A stretch of 64,000 nt of DNA from Aliidiomarina minuta (GTDB lineage Bacteria; Pseudomonadota; Gammaproteobacteria; Enterobacterales; Alteromonadaceae): assembly GCF_003987145.1 (NCBI RefSeq), contig NZ_PIPL01000004.1, positions 110,800-174,799 of the forward strand, written 5' to 3'. Each line of letters begins with the position of its first letter. Position 1 is the stretch's first letter. The position numbers were made by a program, and so were the translations under genes. Of this stretch, positions 52,761 to 61,192 are shown in pieces. The notes beneath the pieces were generated by a model that was not told where the DNA came from, searched no databases, and worked only from the letters and a program-made list of their open reading frames with translations.

Positions 52761-53174
52761 ATGTTACAACCTAAGCGTACTAAATTTCGCAAGGTTCACA
52801 CAGGCCGTAACCGCGGTCTGGCGCAGACTGGTAATAAAGTCAGCTTCGGTACTTTCGGCCTGAAAGCGGTTGAGCGTGGTCGTATGACTGCTCGCCAAAT
52901 CGAAGCTGCCCGTCGTGCGATGACTCGTCACGTTAAGCGTCAAGGTAAAATCTGGATTCGGGTATTCCCTGATAAGCCAATTACTGAAAAGCCGCTTGAA
53001 GTGCGTATGGGTAAAGGTAAAGGTAACGTCGAATACTGGGTTTGCCAAATCCAGCCAGGTCGTGTTTTATACGAAATGGACGGCGTTCCAGAAGAGTTGG
53101 CACGTGAAGCTTTCCGCCTAGCGGCAAGTAAACTGCCATTCAAAACCATTTTTGTTTCTCGGACGGTGATGTAA
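52761..53174 (+). CDS. rplP: 50S ribosomal protein L16
   Basis: The 137-residue protein starts MLQPKRTKFRKVHTGRNRG, with the Arg/Lys-rich surface that organises the A-site region. Its stop overlaps rpmC by one base. Confidence 0.97.
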   Translation: MLQPKRTKFRKVHTGRNRGLAQTGNKVSFGTFGLKAVERGRMTARQIEAARRAMTRHVKRQGKIWIRVFPDKPITEKPLEVRMGKGKGNVEYWVCQIQPGRVLYEMDGVPEELAREAFRLAASKLPFKTIFVSRTVM

Positions 53175-53365
53175 TGAAAGCTAGCGAACTGAAAGATAAA
53201 AGCGTTGAACAGCTGAATGAAGAGCTGCTTGGCCTGCTTCGCGAGCAATTCAACTTGCGTATGCAAGCAGCCACCGGCCAGCTGAATCAAACTCATATGT
53301 TGAAGCAAGTGCGTCGCGATATTGCACGAGTGAAGACACTTCTTAATGATAAGGCAGGTGCGTAA
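53174..53365 (+). CDS. rpmC: 50S ribosomal protein L29
   Basis: The 63-residue helical hairpin near the tunnel exit contains EELLGLLREQFNLRMQAATGQ (the conserved FNLRMQ). It overlaps both neighbours by one base. Confidence 0.97.
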   Translation: MKASELKDKSVEQLNEELLGLLREQFNLRMQAATGQLNQTHMLKQVRRDIARVKTLLNDKAGA

Positions 53366-53628
53366 TGACTGAATCTAAATCTATCCGTACTCTGCAAGGT
53401 CGTGTAGTTAGTGACAAGATGGATAAATCTATCGTTGTAGCTATCGAGCGTCGGGTTAAACACCCAATCTATGGTAAGTACATTACTCGTACTACTAAGA
53501 TTAAAGCGCACGACGAAAGCAACCAGTGCGGTCAGGGTGACCTCGTGACTATTCGCGAAACTCGTCCTATCTCGAAAGGGAAAAACTGGACTTTGGTTGA
53601 CGTTGTTGAGAAAGCAACCGTTATTTAA
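53365..53628 (+). CDS. rpsQ: 30S ribosomal protein S17
   Basis: The 87-residue OB-fold protein contains RTLQGRVVSDKMDKSIVVAI, the usual start region. It is the last gene of the S10 operon, followed by a terminator and then the inserted porin gene. Confidence 0.97.
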   Translation: MTESKSIRTLQGRVVSDKMDKSIVVAIERRVKHPIYGKYITRTTKIKAHDESNQCGQGDLVTIRETRPISKGKNWTLVDVVEKATVI

Positions 53629-53652
53629 TTAGTTTACTAATTAAGTTCGGCA

Positions 53653-53680
53653 AAACGGCTCCTTCGGGGGCCGTTTTTTT
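53653..53680 (+). terminator. Terminator of the S10 operon
   Basis: The stem AACGGCTCC/GGGGCCGTT has a TTCG tetraloop and a run of seven T's, 25 bases after rpsQ. It separates S10 from spc, which are often continuous in other gammaproteobacteria. Confidence 0.9.
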
Positions 53681-53701
53681 ATGCGCTTGATTTAATTGAG
53701 G

Positions 53702-53729
53702 TTGTTAACTTTACATTCGCCACTATACT
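53702..53729 (+). promoter_or_regulatory. Promoter of the porin-like gene
   Basis: TTGTTA (53702-53707) and TATACT (53724-53729) are 16 bases apart, 31 bases before the ATG. GGAG lies 8 bases before the start. Confidence 0.5.
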
Positions 53730-53760
53730 GACATTACATAAATTAAAACTGGAGAAGTAC

Positions 53761-54969
53761 ATGCGGCTATCTTACGCAGCAACTGGTTTATTAAGTGTAA
53801 TATTATCTTCCTCTGTAGCTTTTGCTCAAAGTGATGAAGAACGGTTGCAGCAATTGGAAGAGCGTATCCAGGAGCTGGAGCAGGAACGAGAGCAGGCAGA
53901 AGAAAGCGAGGACGGTATCAGCCTCGGTGGCGCGGTGCGTTTTCAGTATGTGTTGGCCGATTATGATGAAGGTCAAAAAAACCGTGGCGGTGACCTGCAG
54001 CTGGATATTTTTCGGCTGAATTTAGATGGTCAGATAAATGACGTGATCCTGTCGGCGGAGTATCGCTGGTTTGAGTATATGGAAGCGCTTCGTCATGCCT
54101 ATTTTGGTTATAACTTTAGCGACGAGTGGCAGGGGCAGGTGGGTATCATCATTCAGCCTTTTGGCGTGATGCCTTATAACTCTCATAATTACTTTTTTAA
54201 TTCTACGTTTTATGTGGGCCTTGAAGATAACCCAGGATCCGGGCTATTAATGAAACGACGCAGTGATAACTGGGATCTTGATTTTGCGCTGATCCTGAAC
54301 GACGAGCTGGGTGGCGCGACCGGTGATGTGCGCAGTCGGGCAGATAGTTACAATTACAATATTGTAGGTATTCGTCTTCCGGGGGAAGGTATTTATGATG
54401 ACCCTGAGTTTACCGCAAGTGAAAACAATACACTGATGACTCGTATTGCGCGTAAATGGCATTTTGACGATTCGATGCTGGAGCTAGGGGTGTCAGGCAA
54501 GTTTGGTGACGTGGACGACGGCACCGCTTCGGTGGGTAGTCAGGCAACCTGGGGTATACATAGTGTGTATGAGACGGGTCGCTGGGAGTTTCACGCACAG
54601 TACGCGCGTTATGATTATGACCTGGATATCGAAAACGAAGGCATTATGGTTGGTGCTTATGCCTATTATGACACCATACCTACAGCGGCTGATGTTATTA
54701 CCGCAAATGTGGCCTATAGTTATCCAGTAGAGTGGGGGCCGGTTTCACAGCTGCAGTTTTATAATAACCACAGTATTATTACCAACAAACGCGGCTATGA
54801 AGAAGATACCTGGATGAATGTTCTAGGCATGGCCGTGACCGCTGGTGGCGTGTTTACCTATGTGGATTTAGTAACAGCGCAAAACCAGCCTTTTATTAAT
54901 GGCTCCTTGGCAGGAGAAAGCACGGGCACGCAAACCCGGTTTAACATTAACTTCGGTTATTACTTCTAA
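53761..54969 (+). CDS. Porin-like outer-membrane protein with coiled-coil N-terminus
   Basis: The 402-residue protein has a signal peptide (cleavage near SVAFAQ), a Glu/Gln-rich coiled coil (about 25-48) and a beta-barrel region with alternating aromatic strands ending in GYYF, the usual C-terminal aromatic for BamA recognition. It resembles phosphate- or anion-selective porin families in layout; the substrate is unknown. It is inserted between the S10 and spc operons with its own promoter and terminator. Confidence 0.75.
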   Translation: MRLSYAATGLLSVILSSSVAFAQSDEERLQQLEERIQELEQEREQAEESEDGISLGGAVRFQYVLADYDEGQKNRGGDLQLDIFRLNLDGQINDVILSAEYRWFEYMEALRHAYFGYNFSDEWQGQVGIIIQPFGVMPYNSHNYFFNSTFYVGLEDNPGSGLLMKRRSDNWDLDFALILNDELGGATGDVRSRADSYNYNIVGIRLPGEGIYDDPEFTASENNTLMTRIARKWHFDDSMLELGVSGKFGDVDDGTASVGSQATWGIHSVYETGRWEFHAQYARYDYDLDIENEGIMVGAYAYYDTIPTAADVITANVAYSYPVEWGPVSQLQFYNNHSIITNKRGYEEDTWMNVLGMAVTAGGVFTYVDLVTAQNQPFINGSLAGESTGTQTRFNINFGYYF

Positions 54970-55007
54970 TCAGGTGGTGTCTTTAGTACACTGTGTAACT
55001 TGAATAC

Positions 55008-55045
55008 AGCGCTGTTGACTTTGCTTTACCAGCGCTTTGTTTTTC
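55008..55045 (+). terminator. Terminator of the porin-like gene
   Basis: AGCGCTG and CAGCGCT pair across a 15-nt loop and are followed by TTGTTTTTC. It lies 39 bases after the porin stop. Confidence 0.55.
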
Positions 55046-55078
55046 TTTGCTTTACCTCTGTTACGCCTCTTGTTTTTC

Positions 55079-55087
55079 TGTTACAAT
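55079..55087 (+). promoter_or_regulatory. Extended -10 promoter of the spc operon
   Basis: TGTTACAAT is an extended -10 element (TG, one base, TACAAT). No strong -35 is visible, and the pyrimidine-rich DNA upstream makes the assignment tentative. It would give a leader of about 95 nt before rplN. Confidence 0.45.
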
Positions 55088-55112
55088 TCGCCGCCCTCGT
55101 AATATGGGGACG

Positions 55113-55165
55113 TCTTCATATTGTTTTATGAAGATTGGGAAAGGTCCGATTTGGACCTGTTTTTT
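55113..55165 (+). promoter_or_regulatory. spc leader with two hairpins and a T-run (attenuator candidate)
   Basis: TCTTCATA/TATGAAGA (55113-55134) is a perfect 8-bp stem. AGGTCC/GGACCT (55142-55158) is a second stem directly followed by GTTTTTTT, 30 bases before rplN. In form it is an intrinsic terminator inside a leader. Confidence 0.6.
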
Positions 55166-55187
55166 TAAACTCAAGCGGAGCACTGAG

Positions 55188-55556
55188 ATGATCCAAATGC
55201 AAACTATGCTGGACGTTGCCGATAACTCCGGCGCGCGTAGCGTACAATGTATTAAGGTTCTAGGTGGTTCGCACCGCCGTTACGCTAACATTGGCGACAT
55301 CATCAAAGTTACTGTCAAGGAAGCAATTCCTCGCGGTAAGGTGAAGAAAGGCGATGTAGTAAACGCGGTGGTCGTACGCACCCGGAAAGGCGTCCGTCGT
55401 CAAGACGGCTCTGTTATCCGTTTTGACCGCAACGCGGCTGTTTTGCTTAATGCAAATGAGCAGCCAATTGGTACTCGTATCTTTGGACCAGTGACTCGTG
55501 AACTTCGCTCTGAGCAGTTCATGAAGATTGTTTCACTGGCGCCTGAAGTACTATAA
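55188..55556 (+). CDS. rplN: 50S ribosomal protein L14
   Basis: The 122-residue protein starts MIQMQTMLDVADNSGARSV; the ATG at 55188 follows GGAG. Upstream in-frame ATGs lie in the leader. It forms an intersubunit bridge with 16S rRNA and opens the spc operon. Confidence 0.97.
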   Translation: MIQMQTMLDVADNSGARSVQCIKVLGGSHRRYANIGDIIKVTVKEAIPRGKVKKGDVVNAVVVRTRKGVRRQDGSVIRFDRNAAVLLNANEQPIGTRIFGPVTRELRSEQFMKIVSLAPEVL

Positions 55557-55566
55557 GGAGTAAACA

Positions 55567-55881
55567 ATGGCGGCTAAAATTAAACGTGATGACGAAGTGG
55601 TGGTCCTGGCCGGTAAAGACAAAGGCAAGCGCGGAAAAGTACTGCGTGTCTTAACCGAGAAGAACCGCGTATATGTGGAAGGTGTAAACCTGATTAAGAA
55701 ACATCAAAAGCCGAATCCGGCTTTAAATCAGGCGGGTGGCATTATTGAAAAAGAAGCCTCCATGCACGTTTCAAATGTAGCGATTTTTAATCCAGCGACT
55801 GAAAAAGCAGATCGTGTTGGTTTCAAGATTGAAGATGGCAAGAAAGTGCGCGTTTTCAAATCTAACAATGAAATCATTTAA
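55567..55881 (+). CDS. rplX: 50S ribosomal protein L24
   Basis: The 104-residue assembly initiator has a KOW motif (DEVVVLAGKDKGKRGKVLRV). There are 10 bases after rplN. Confidence 0.97.
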   Translation: MAAKIKRDDEVVVLAGKDKGKRGKVLRVLTEKNRVYVEGVNLIKKHQKPNPALNQAGGIIEKEASMHVSNVAIFNPATEKADRVGFKIEDGKKVRVFKSNNEII

Positions 55882-55900
55882 CTAAACATTGGAGTATACG

Positions 55901-56440
55901 ATGGCGAAACTGCATGATTTTTACAGCGATACTGTAGTGCCTGAACTCATGAAACAGTTCAGTTACGACAGCGTCATGCAAGTCCCTCGGGTTGAAAAAA
56001 TCACCCTGAATATGGGTGTTGGTGAAGCATTAACTGATAAAAAGATTCTCGATAATGCGGTTGCAGATCTGGAGGCCATTGCTGGCCAGAAACCAGTTCG
56101 CACTGTGGCTCGTAAATCTGTTGCTGGCTTCAAGATCCGTGAAGGCTACCCGATTGGCTGTAAAGTAACTCTGCGCGGCGAGAAAATGTGGGATTTCCTA
56201 CAGCGTTTGATTTCAATCGCAATTCCTCGTATTCGTGATTTCCGTGGCCTGAATGCTAAATCATTCGACGGTCGTGGCAACTACAGCATGGGTGTCCGTG
56301 AACAAATCATCTTTCCTGAAATCGAGTATGACAAAGTCGATCGGGTTCGTGGTTTGGACATCACTATCACCACTAATGCTGGGAATGATGAAGAAGCTCG
56401 CGCACTGCTAGCTGCCTTTAGCTTCCCGTTCAGAAAGTAA
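55901..56440 (+). CDS. rplE: 50S ribosomal protein L5
   Basis: The 179-residue central protuberance protein binds 5S rRNA. It starts MAKLHDFYSDTVVPEL at 55901 after GGAG; the longer frame has no such site. In E. coli, S8 represses translation here; I did not resolve the site. Confidence 0.97.
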   Translation: MAKLHDFYSDTVVPELMKQFSYDSVMQVPRVEKITLNMGVGEALTDKKILDNAVADLEAIAGQKPVRTVARKSVAGFKIREGYPIGCKVTLRGEKMWDFLQRLISIAIPRIRDFRGLNAKSFDGRGNYSMGVREQIIFPEIEYDKVDRVRGLDITITTNAGNDEEARALLAAFSFPFRK

Positions 56441-56451
56441 GGTGTAGAGTT

Positions 56452-56757
56452 ATGGCAAAAGTTTCAATGAAAATGCGGGAGCTCAAGCGTACCAAGCTTG
56501 TAGCCAAATACGCAGAGAAGCGCAGCGCGTTGAAGGCAGTCATTGCTGACCCTTCGTCGTCAGACGAACAACGTTGGGAAGCGGTGTTAGATTTACAAAA
56601 GCTCCCTCGTGATTCCAGTTCCTCACGTCAGCGTAATCGCTGTAATGTTACTGGTCGTCCTCATGGATACCTTCGTAAATTCGGCATGAGCCGTATCAAG
56701 GTCCGTGAGAAAGCAATGCGCGGTGAAATCCCTGGCTTGAAAAAAGCTAGCTGGTAA
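56452..56757 (+). CDS. rpsN: 30S ribosomal protein S14 (zinc-free type)
   Basis: The 101-residue long form lacks the CxxC zinc pairs; the ending GRPHGYLRKFGMSRIKVREK is standard. It is a small-subunit head protein. Confidence 0.97.
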   Translation: MAKVSMKMRELKRTKLVAKYAEKRSALKAVIADPSSSDEQRWEAVLDLQKLPRDSSSSRQRNRCNVTGRPHGYLRKFGMSRIKVREKAMRGEIPGLKKASW

Positions 56758-56783
56758 GCCACGAATCACGGGAGATAGCAATT

Positions 56784-57176
56784 ATGAGCATGCAAGATCC
56801 AATTGCGGATATGTTCACTCGCATTCGCAACGCGCAAGGTGCGAACAAGGTTGCCGTGAAAATGCCAGCTTCTAAGCAAAAAAAGGCAATTGCCCAAGTA
56901 TTGCAGGAAGAAGGTTTTATCACTGGCTTCAATGTAGAATCAGGCGCTAAGCCGGAACTGGAAATCGAACTGAAATATTTCGAAGGCAAACCTGTCATCG
57001 AATCTATTCAGCGCGTTAGCCGTCCAGGTTTACGTATTTACAAAAAGCGCAACGAACTGCCATCTGTTATGGGTGGATTAGGGGTTGCAGTGGTTTCAAC
57101 TTCAAAAGGCTTAATGACCGATCGCGCCGCCCGTAAAGCGGGACTTGGTGGCGAAATTCTCGGTTATGTAGCGTAA
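56784..57176 (+). CDS. rpsH: 30S ribosomal protein S8
   Basis: The 130-residue protein starts MSMQDPIADMFTRIRNAQ. It binds 16S helix 21 and, by homology, is the spc operon repressor. The gap to rpsN is 26 bases. Confidence 0.97.
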   Translation: MSMQDPIADMFTRIRNAQGANKVAVKMPASKQKKAIAQVLQEEGFITGFNVESGAKPELEIELKYFEGKPVIESIQRVSRPGLRIYKKRNELPSVMGGLGVAVVSTSKGLMTDRAARKAGLGGEILGYVA

Positions 57177-57189
57177 CAGGAGGTAGGAT

Positions 57190-57723
57190 ATGTCACGTGT
57201 TGCTAAGGCACCAGTCGCTATTCCTGCTGGCGTAGAAGTTACGTTACAGGGTCAGGAAGTGACCGTTAAAGGTGCTAAAGGGTCTATGACCCGTGTGTTT
57301 AACAATGCAGTAGCTATTACCAATGCTGATGAACAGCTTTCATTTGAACCTCGCGAAGGCGCGGCAAATGGCTGGGCTCAGGCTGGTACTGCTCGTGCGT
57401 TGGTAAACAACATGGTGCAGGGTGTCACACAGGGTTATGAGCGTAAGCTTTTACTCCAGGGTGTTGGTTACCGTGCCCAGGCACAAGGCAAAAATTTGAA
57501 CCTAAATTTAGGCTTCTCTCACCCAGTTTCTTACGAGATCCCAGAAGGTATTACTGTGGACACTCCTACGCAAACTGAAGTGGTAGTAAAAGGCGCCGAT
57601 AAGCAACTGGTAGGTCAGGTTGCTGCTAACATTCGCGCATATCGTAAACCAGAGCCTTATAAAGGCAAAGGTGTTCGTTATGCTGATGAGCAAGTGCGTC
57701 GTAAAGAAGCCAAGAAAAAGTAG
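57190..57723 (+). CDS. rplF: 50S ribosomal protein L6
   Basis: The 177-residue protein has two homologous domains; the C-terminal part contains RKPEPYKGKGVRYADE. It lies near the factor-binding site. Confidence 0.97.
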   Translation: MSRVAKAPVAIPAGVEVTLQGQEVTVKGAKGSMTRVFNNAVAITNADEQLSFEPREGAANGWAQAGTARALVNNMVQGVTQGYERKLLLQGVGYRAQAQGKNLNLNLGFSHPVSYEIPEGITVDTPTQTEVVVKGADKQLVGQVAANIRAYRKPEPYKGKGVRYADEQVRRKEAKKK

Positions 57724-57732
57724 GGTAATCCG

Positions 57733-58086
57733 ATGAACAAAAAATCAGCTCGTTTACGTCGCGCTACTCGCACGCGTAAAAAGATCCAAGAGTTGGGTGC
57801 AACGCGCCTTGTGATTCACCGTACCCCACGGCACATTTACGCACAGTTAATTGCATCTAACGGTTCTGAAGTACTGGCGGCCGCATCTACAACCGAAGCT
57901 CCTATTCGTAAAGATGTAGGCTCTACCGGTAATGTAGAAGCAGCTAAAGCAGTGGGTAAAATCATTGCTGAACGAGCGAAAGAGAAAGGCGTAGAGTCTG
58001 TTTCTTTTGACCGTAGTGGTTTCAAATACCACGGTCGCGTTGCTGCACTGGCAGATGCTGCCCGTGAAGCAGGACTTCAGTTCTAG
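57733..58086 (+). CDS. rplR: 50S ribosomal protein L18
   Basis: The 117-residue 5S rRNA-binding protein starts MNKKSARLRRATRTRKKIQ and ends FDRSGFKYHGRVAALADAAR. Confidence 0.97.
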   Translation: MNKKSARLRRATRTRKKIQELGATRLVIHRTPRHIYAQLIASNGSEVLAAASTTEAPIRKDVGSTGNVEAAKAVGKIIAERAKEKGVESVSFDRSGFKYHGRVAALADAAREAGLQF

Positions 58087-58095
58087 GAGACGAAC

Positions 58096-58596
58096 ATGGC
58101 AAATGCAGAAGCTCAAAACGGTGAGTTCATGGAAAAGTTGATCACAGTTAACCGCGTATCGAAAGTGGTTAAAGGTGGTCGCATTTTCAGTTTCACCGCA
58201 TTAACTGTGGTCGGAGATGGTCAGGGCAAAGTAGGTTTCGGTTACGGTAAAGCACGTGAAGTGCCAGCCGCTATTCAGAAAGCTATGGAGAAAGCACGTC
58301 GCAACATGGTAAACGTGCAGCTGAACGGTGATACCCTTCAGCACCCAGTTAAAGGCCGTCATTCTGGTTCACAGGTATTTATGAAACCAGCCTCTGAAGG
58401 TACTGGTATCATCGCCGGTGGTGCGATGCGTGCAGTATTGGAAGTGGCCGGTGTTCACAACGTATTGTCTAAGGCATACGGCTCAACCAACCCGATCAAC
58501 GTAGTTCGCGCTACGATCAAAGCCCTGGAAGCTATGAATTCTCCAGAGCAGATTGCAGCGAAACGTGGACTGCCTGTTGACGCAATTGTGGGGTAA
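58096..58596 (+). CDS. rpsE: 30S ribosomal protein S5
   Basis: The 166-residue protein has the decoding-fidelity loop region (VVKGGRIFSFTALTVVGDG). The gap to rplR is 9 bases. Confidence 0.97.
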   Translation: MANAEAQNGEFMEKLITVNRVSKVVKGGRIFSFTALTVVGDGQGKVGFGYGKAREVPAAIQKAMEKARRNMVNVQLNGDTLQHPVKGRHSGSQVFMKPASEGTGIIAGGAMRAVLEVAGVHNVLSKAYGSTNPINVVRATIKALEAMNSPEQIAAKRGLPVDAIVG

Positions 58597-58603
58597 GTGA
58601 ACA

Positions 58604-58786
58604 ATGGCTAAAAAGACAGTAAAAGTAACCCAGACTAAAAGTGCTATCGGTCGTTTACCGAAGCACAAAGCGACTTTACGCGGTCTAGGTCTACGCCGAA
58701 TTAATCATACAGTGGAATTGGAAGATACTGTTTCAATACGCGGCATGATTAACCGAGTTAACTATATGGTTAAGGTGGAGGGTTAA
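58604..58786 (+). CDS. rpmD: 50S ribosomal protein L30
   Basis: The 60-residue protein contains VKVTQTKSAIGRLPKHKATL, a typical L30 start. It is 7 bases after rpsE and 3 before rplO. Confidence 0.97.
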   Translation: MAKKTVKVTQTKSAIGRLPKHKATLRGLGLRRINHTVELEDTVSIRGMINRVNYMVKVEG

Positions 58787-58789
58787 GAT

Positions 58790-59224
58790 ATGTTGTTAAA
58801 TTCATTGACGCCTGCACCCGGCGCTAAGACTGACAAAAAGCGTGTAGGTCGCGGTATTGGTTCAGGCCTGGGTAAAACTGGTGGTCGTGGTCACAAAGGG
58901 CAGAAGTCTCGCTCTGGTGGCAGCGTTAAACCAGGTTTCGAAGGCGGCCAGATGCCACTTCAACGCCGTTTGCCAAAATTTGGCTTTACATCTCGTAAAG
59001 GGATAGTAACAGCTGAAGTTACATTGGCAGAACTGGCAAAAGTGGACGGTGATACAGCAAGCGTAGCTATTCTTAAAGAAGCTGGTTTGATCAAAAAGAA
59101 CATTCAGTTCGTGAAAGTGATCAAATCTGGCGAAGTTAGCCGCGCAATTACCGTTCAGGGTGTAAAGGTAACTAAAGGCGCTCGCGAAGCAATCGAAGCG
59201 GCCGGCGGTAAAATCGAAGGATAA
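58790..59224 (+). CDS. rplO: 50S ribosomal protein L15
   Basis: The 144-residue protein has the Gly-rich RVGRGIGSGLGKTGGRGHKG segment that threads into 23S rRNA. Confidence 0.97.
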   Translation: MLLNSLTPAPGAKTDKKRVGRGIGSGLGKTGGRGHKGQKSRSGGSVKPGFEGGQMPLQRRLPKFGFTSRKGIVTAEVTLAELAKVDGDTASVAILKEAGLIKKNIQFVKVIKSGEVSRAITVQGVKVTKGAREAIEAAGGKIEG

Positions 59225-59231
59225 GTGATAA

Positions 59232-60563
59232 ATGGCTAAACCAGGATTGGATAACTCCAGCGCGAAGGGCGGCGGCTTGTCTGAGCTCAAAACTCGTCTG
59301 CTGTTCGTGCTCGGTGCGATCATCGTATTCCGGGCCGGTTCCTTTGTGCCTATTCCTGGTATAGATGCCGCCGTTCTGGCAGATCTGTTCGCTCAGCAAC
59401 AGGATACCATCGTGGCCATGTTTAACATGTTCTCTGGTGGTGCCCTGGAGCGAGCGTCGATTCTCGCACTAGGCATTATGCCTTACATTTCGGCCTCGAT
59501 TATTATGCAATTGCTATCTGTGGTACATCCAAAGTTAGCAGAGCTTAAGAAAGAGGGTGAAGCGGGACGACGTAAGATCAGTCAGTATACGCGTTGGGGT
59601 ACATTGGTACTTGCTACGTTCCAATCAATAGGGATCGCAACTGGTCTGCCGAATCTGATGCCAGGTTTGGTAATAGATCCGGGTTTTGCGTTCTACTTCA
59701 CGGCTGTAGTGAGTCTGGTTACCGGGACTATGTTCCTGATGTGGCTGGGTGAGCAAATTACAGAACGTGGGATTGGGAACGGTATCTCAATTATCATCTT
59801 TGCCGGGATTGTCGCAGGCCTGCCGTCTGCTGTGGGTCAAACTGCAGAACAGGCGCGTCAGGGCGATTTACATTTATTATTGTTGCTGTTAATCGGTGTT
59901 ATTATTCTCGCCATCACTTATTTTGTGGTGTTTGTAGAGCGCGGACAGCGTCGCATTGTGGTAAACTATGCGAAACGTCAGCAAGGCCGTAAGGTTTTTG
60001 CCGCGCAAAGCTCTCACTTACCATTAAAAGTGAATATGGCTGGTGTAATTCCACCCATTTTTGCATCGAGTATTATTTTGTTTCCGGGTACAATAGCGAC
60101 CTGGTTCGGACAGGGTGATACTGGTATTTCGAATATTCTGCAGGAAGTGGCTTTGACCCTTTCTCCAGGACAGCCGTTATACGTGATGCTCTATGCAGCC
60201 GCGATCATCTTTTTCTGTTTCTTCTATACTGCGTTGGTATTTAACCCTCGTGATACAGCGGATAATCTGAAGAAGTCTGGTGCGTTCATTCCGGGTATTC
60301 GCCCAGGTGAGCAAACCTCGCGTTACATTGATAAAGTAATGACCCGTCTGACACTTGCAGGCGCACTGTACATTACCTTTATTTGTTTGGTTCCTGAGTT
60401 CATGATGATTGCGTGGAACGTTCAGTTCTACTTTGGTGGTACATCGTTATTGATTATCGTCATCGTCATTATGGATTTCATGGCACAGGTACAAACTCAT
60501 ATGATGTCTCATCAGTATGAGTCAGTGCTCAAGAAAGCGAATCTTAAGGGCTATGGCCGCTAA
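59232..60563 (+). CDS. secY: Preprotein translocase subunit SecY
   Basis: The 443-residue protein has ten membrane helices forming the Sec channel with SecE and SecG. Typical segments are ELKTRLLFVLGAIIVFRAGS near the N-terminus, the cytoplasmic loop region ERGQRRIVVNYAKRQQG, and the C-terminal VLKKANLKGYGR. It is embedded in the spc operon as usual. Confidence 0.97.
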   Translation: MAKPGLDNSSAKGGGLSELKTRLLFVLGAIIVFRAGSFVPIPGIDAAVLADLFAQQQDTIVAMFNMFSGGALERASILALGIMPYISASIIMQLLSVVHPKLAELKKEGEAGRRKISQYTRWGTLVLATFQSIGIATGLPNLMPGLVIDPGFAFYFTAVVSLVTGTMFLMWLGEQITERGIGNGISIIIFAGIVAGLPSAVGQTAEQARQGDLHLLLLLLIGVIILAITYFVVFVERGQRRIVVNYAKRQQGRKVFAAQSSHLPLKVNMAGVIPPIFASSIILFPGTIATWFGQGDTGISNILQEVALTLSPGQPLYVMLYAAAIIFFCFFYTALVFNPRDTADNLKKSGAFIPGIRPGEQTSRYIDKVMTRLTLAGALYITFICLVPEFMMIAWNVQFYFGGTSLLIIVIVIMDFMAQVQTHMMSHQYESVLKKANLKGYGR

Positions 60564-60587
60564 GATCGCAGGTTACGGAGAGTAGCA

Positions 60588-60701
60588 ATGAAAGTTCGTG
60601 CTTCCGTTAAGAAGATCTGCCGTAACTGTAAGGTTATTCGACGCAACGGTGTTGTTCGTGTAATCTGCAGTGACCCAAAGCATAAGCAGCGGCAGGGTTA
60701 A
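60588..60701 (+). CDS. rpmJ: 50S ribosomal protein L36 (zinc-binding type)
   Basis: The 37-residue protein starts MKVRASVKKICRNCKVIRR and has the zinc ligands Cys11, Cys14, Cys27 and His32. GGAG precedes the start. It is the last gene of the spc operon. Confidence 0.96.
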   Translation: MKVRASVKKICRNCKVIRRNGVVRVICSDPKHKQRQG

Positions 60702-60711
60702 GTAGAGAGCC

Positions 60712-60745
60712 AGTCCAGTGCCATTGAGCACTGGACTTGGTTTTA
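60712..60745 (+). terminator. Terminator between spc and alpha operons
   Basis: AGTCCAGTGC/GCACTGGACT is a perfect 10-bp stem with a 6-nt loop, followed by TGGTTTTATTT. Confidence 0.75.
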
Positions 60746-60746
60746 T

Positions 60747-60775
60747 TTGCAATGCGTCAATCGGTTGAGTATCCT
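60747..60775 (+). promoter_or_regulatory. Possible alpha operon promoter
   Basis: TTGCAA (60747-60752) and TATCCT (60770-60775) are 17 bases apart, 47 bases before the rpsM GTG. The match is moderate. An alpha-leader S4 site of the E. coli kind could lie around 60780-60821, but I cannot prove it. Confidence 0.4.
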
Positions 60776-60821
60776 ATCGGGCTTTTTAACCGATGACCCT
60801 TTAACTATAGGAGATGTGTTA

Positions 60822-61178
60822 GTGGCCCGTATCGCTGGCATTAACGTCCCTGACAATAAGCATGCAGTAATTGCATTGACTTCGATTTACGGTGTAGGCC
60901 GTACTCTGTCGAAGAAGATTCTTGCAAATACTGGCATCCCAGAGACCACTAAAATTGGCTCTTTGTCAGAAGAAGAACTCGATAAGATTCGTGAAGAAGT
61001 AGGTAGCTACTCTGTAGAGGGTGACTTACGTCGCGAGATTTCGATGAATATTAAACGCTTGATGGACCTCGGTTGTTTCCGTGGCTTTCGTCATCGTCGC
61101 AGCTTACCTCTACGTGGACAACGCACTAAAACTAATGCGCGTACTCGTAAAGGTCCGCGTAAACCAATCCGAAAATAA
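60822..61178 (+). CDS. rpsM: 30S ribosomal protein S13
   Basis: The 118-residue protein starts at the GTG (VARIAGINVPDNKHAVIAL), which has GGAG upstream; the longer frame enters the leader. It contacts the P-site tRNA through the basic C-terminus (GPRKPIRK). Confidence 0.96.
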   Translation: MARIAGINVPDNKHAVIALTSIYGVGRTLSKKILANTGIPETTKIGSLSEEELDKIREEVGSYSVEGDLRREISMNIKRLMDLGCFRGFRHRRSLPLRGQRTKTNARTRKGPRKPIRK

Positions 61179-61192
61179 GGGGGAATTGAGAA

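Noticed and set aside
60780..60821. S4-binding pseudoknot of the alpha leader
   Set aside because: Expected from E. coli, but I could not trace the nested helices by eye.
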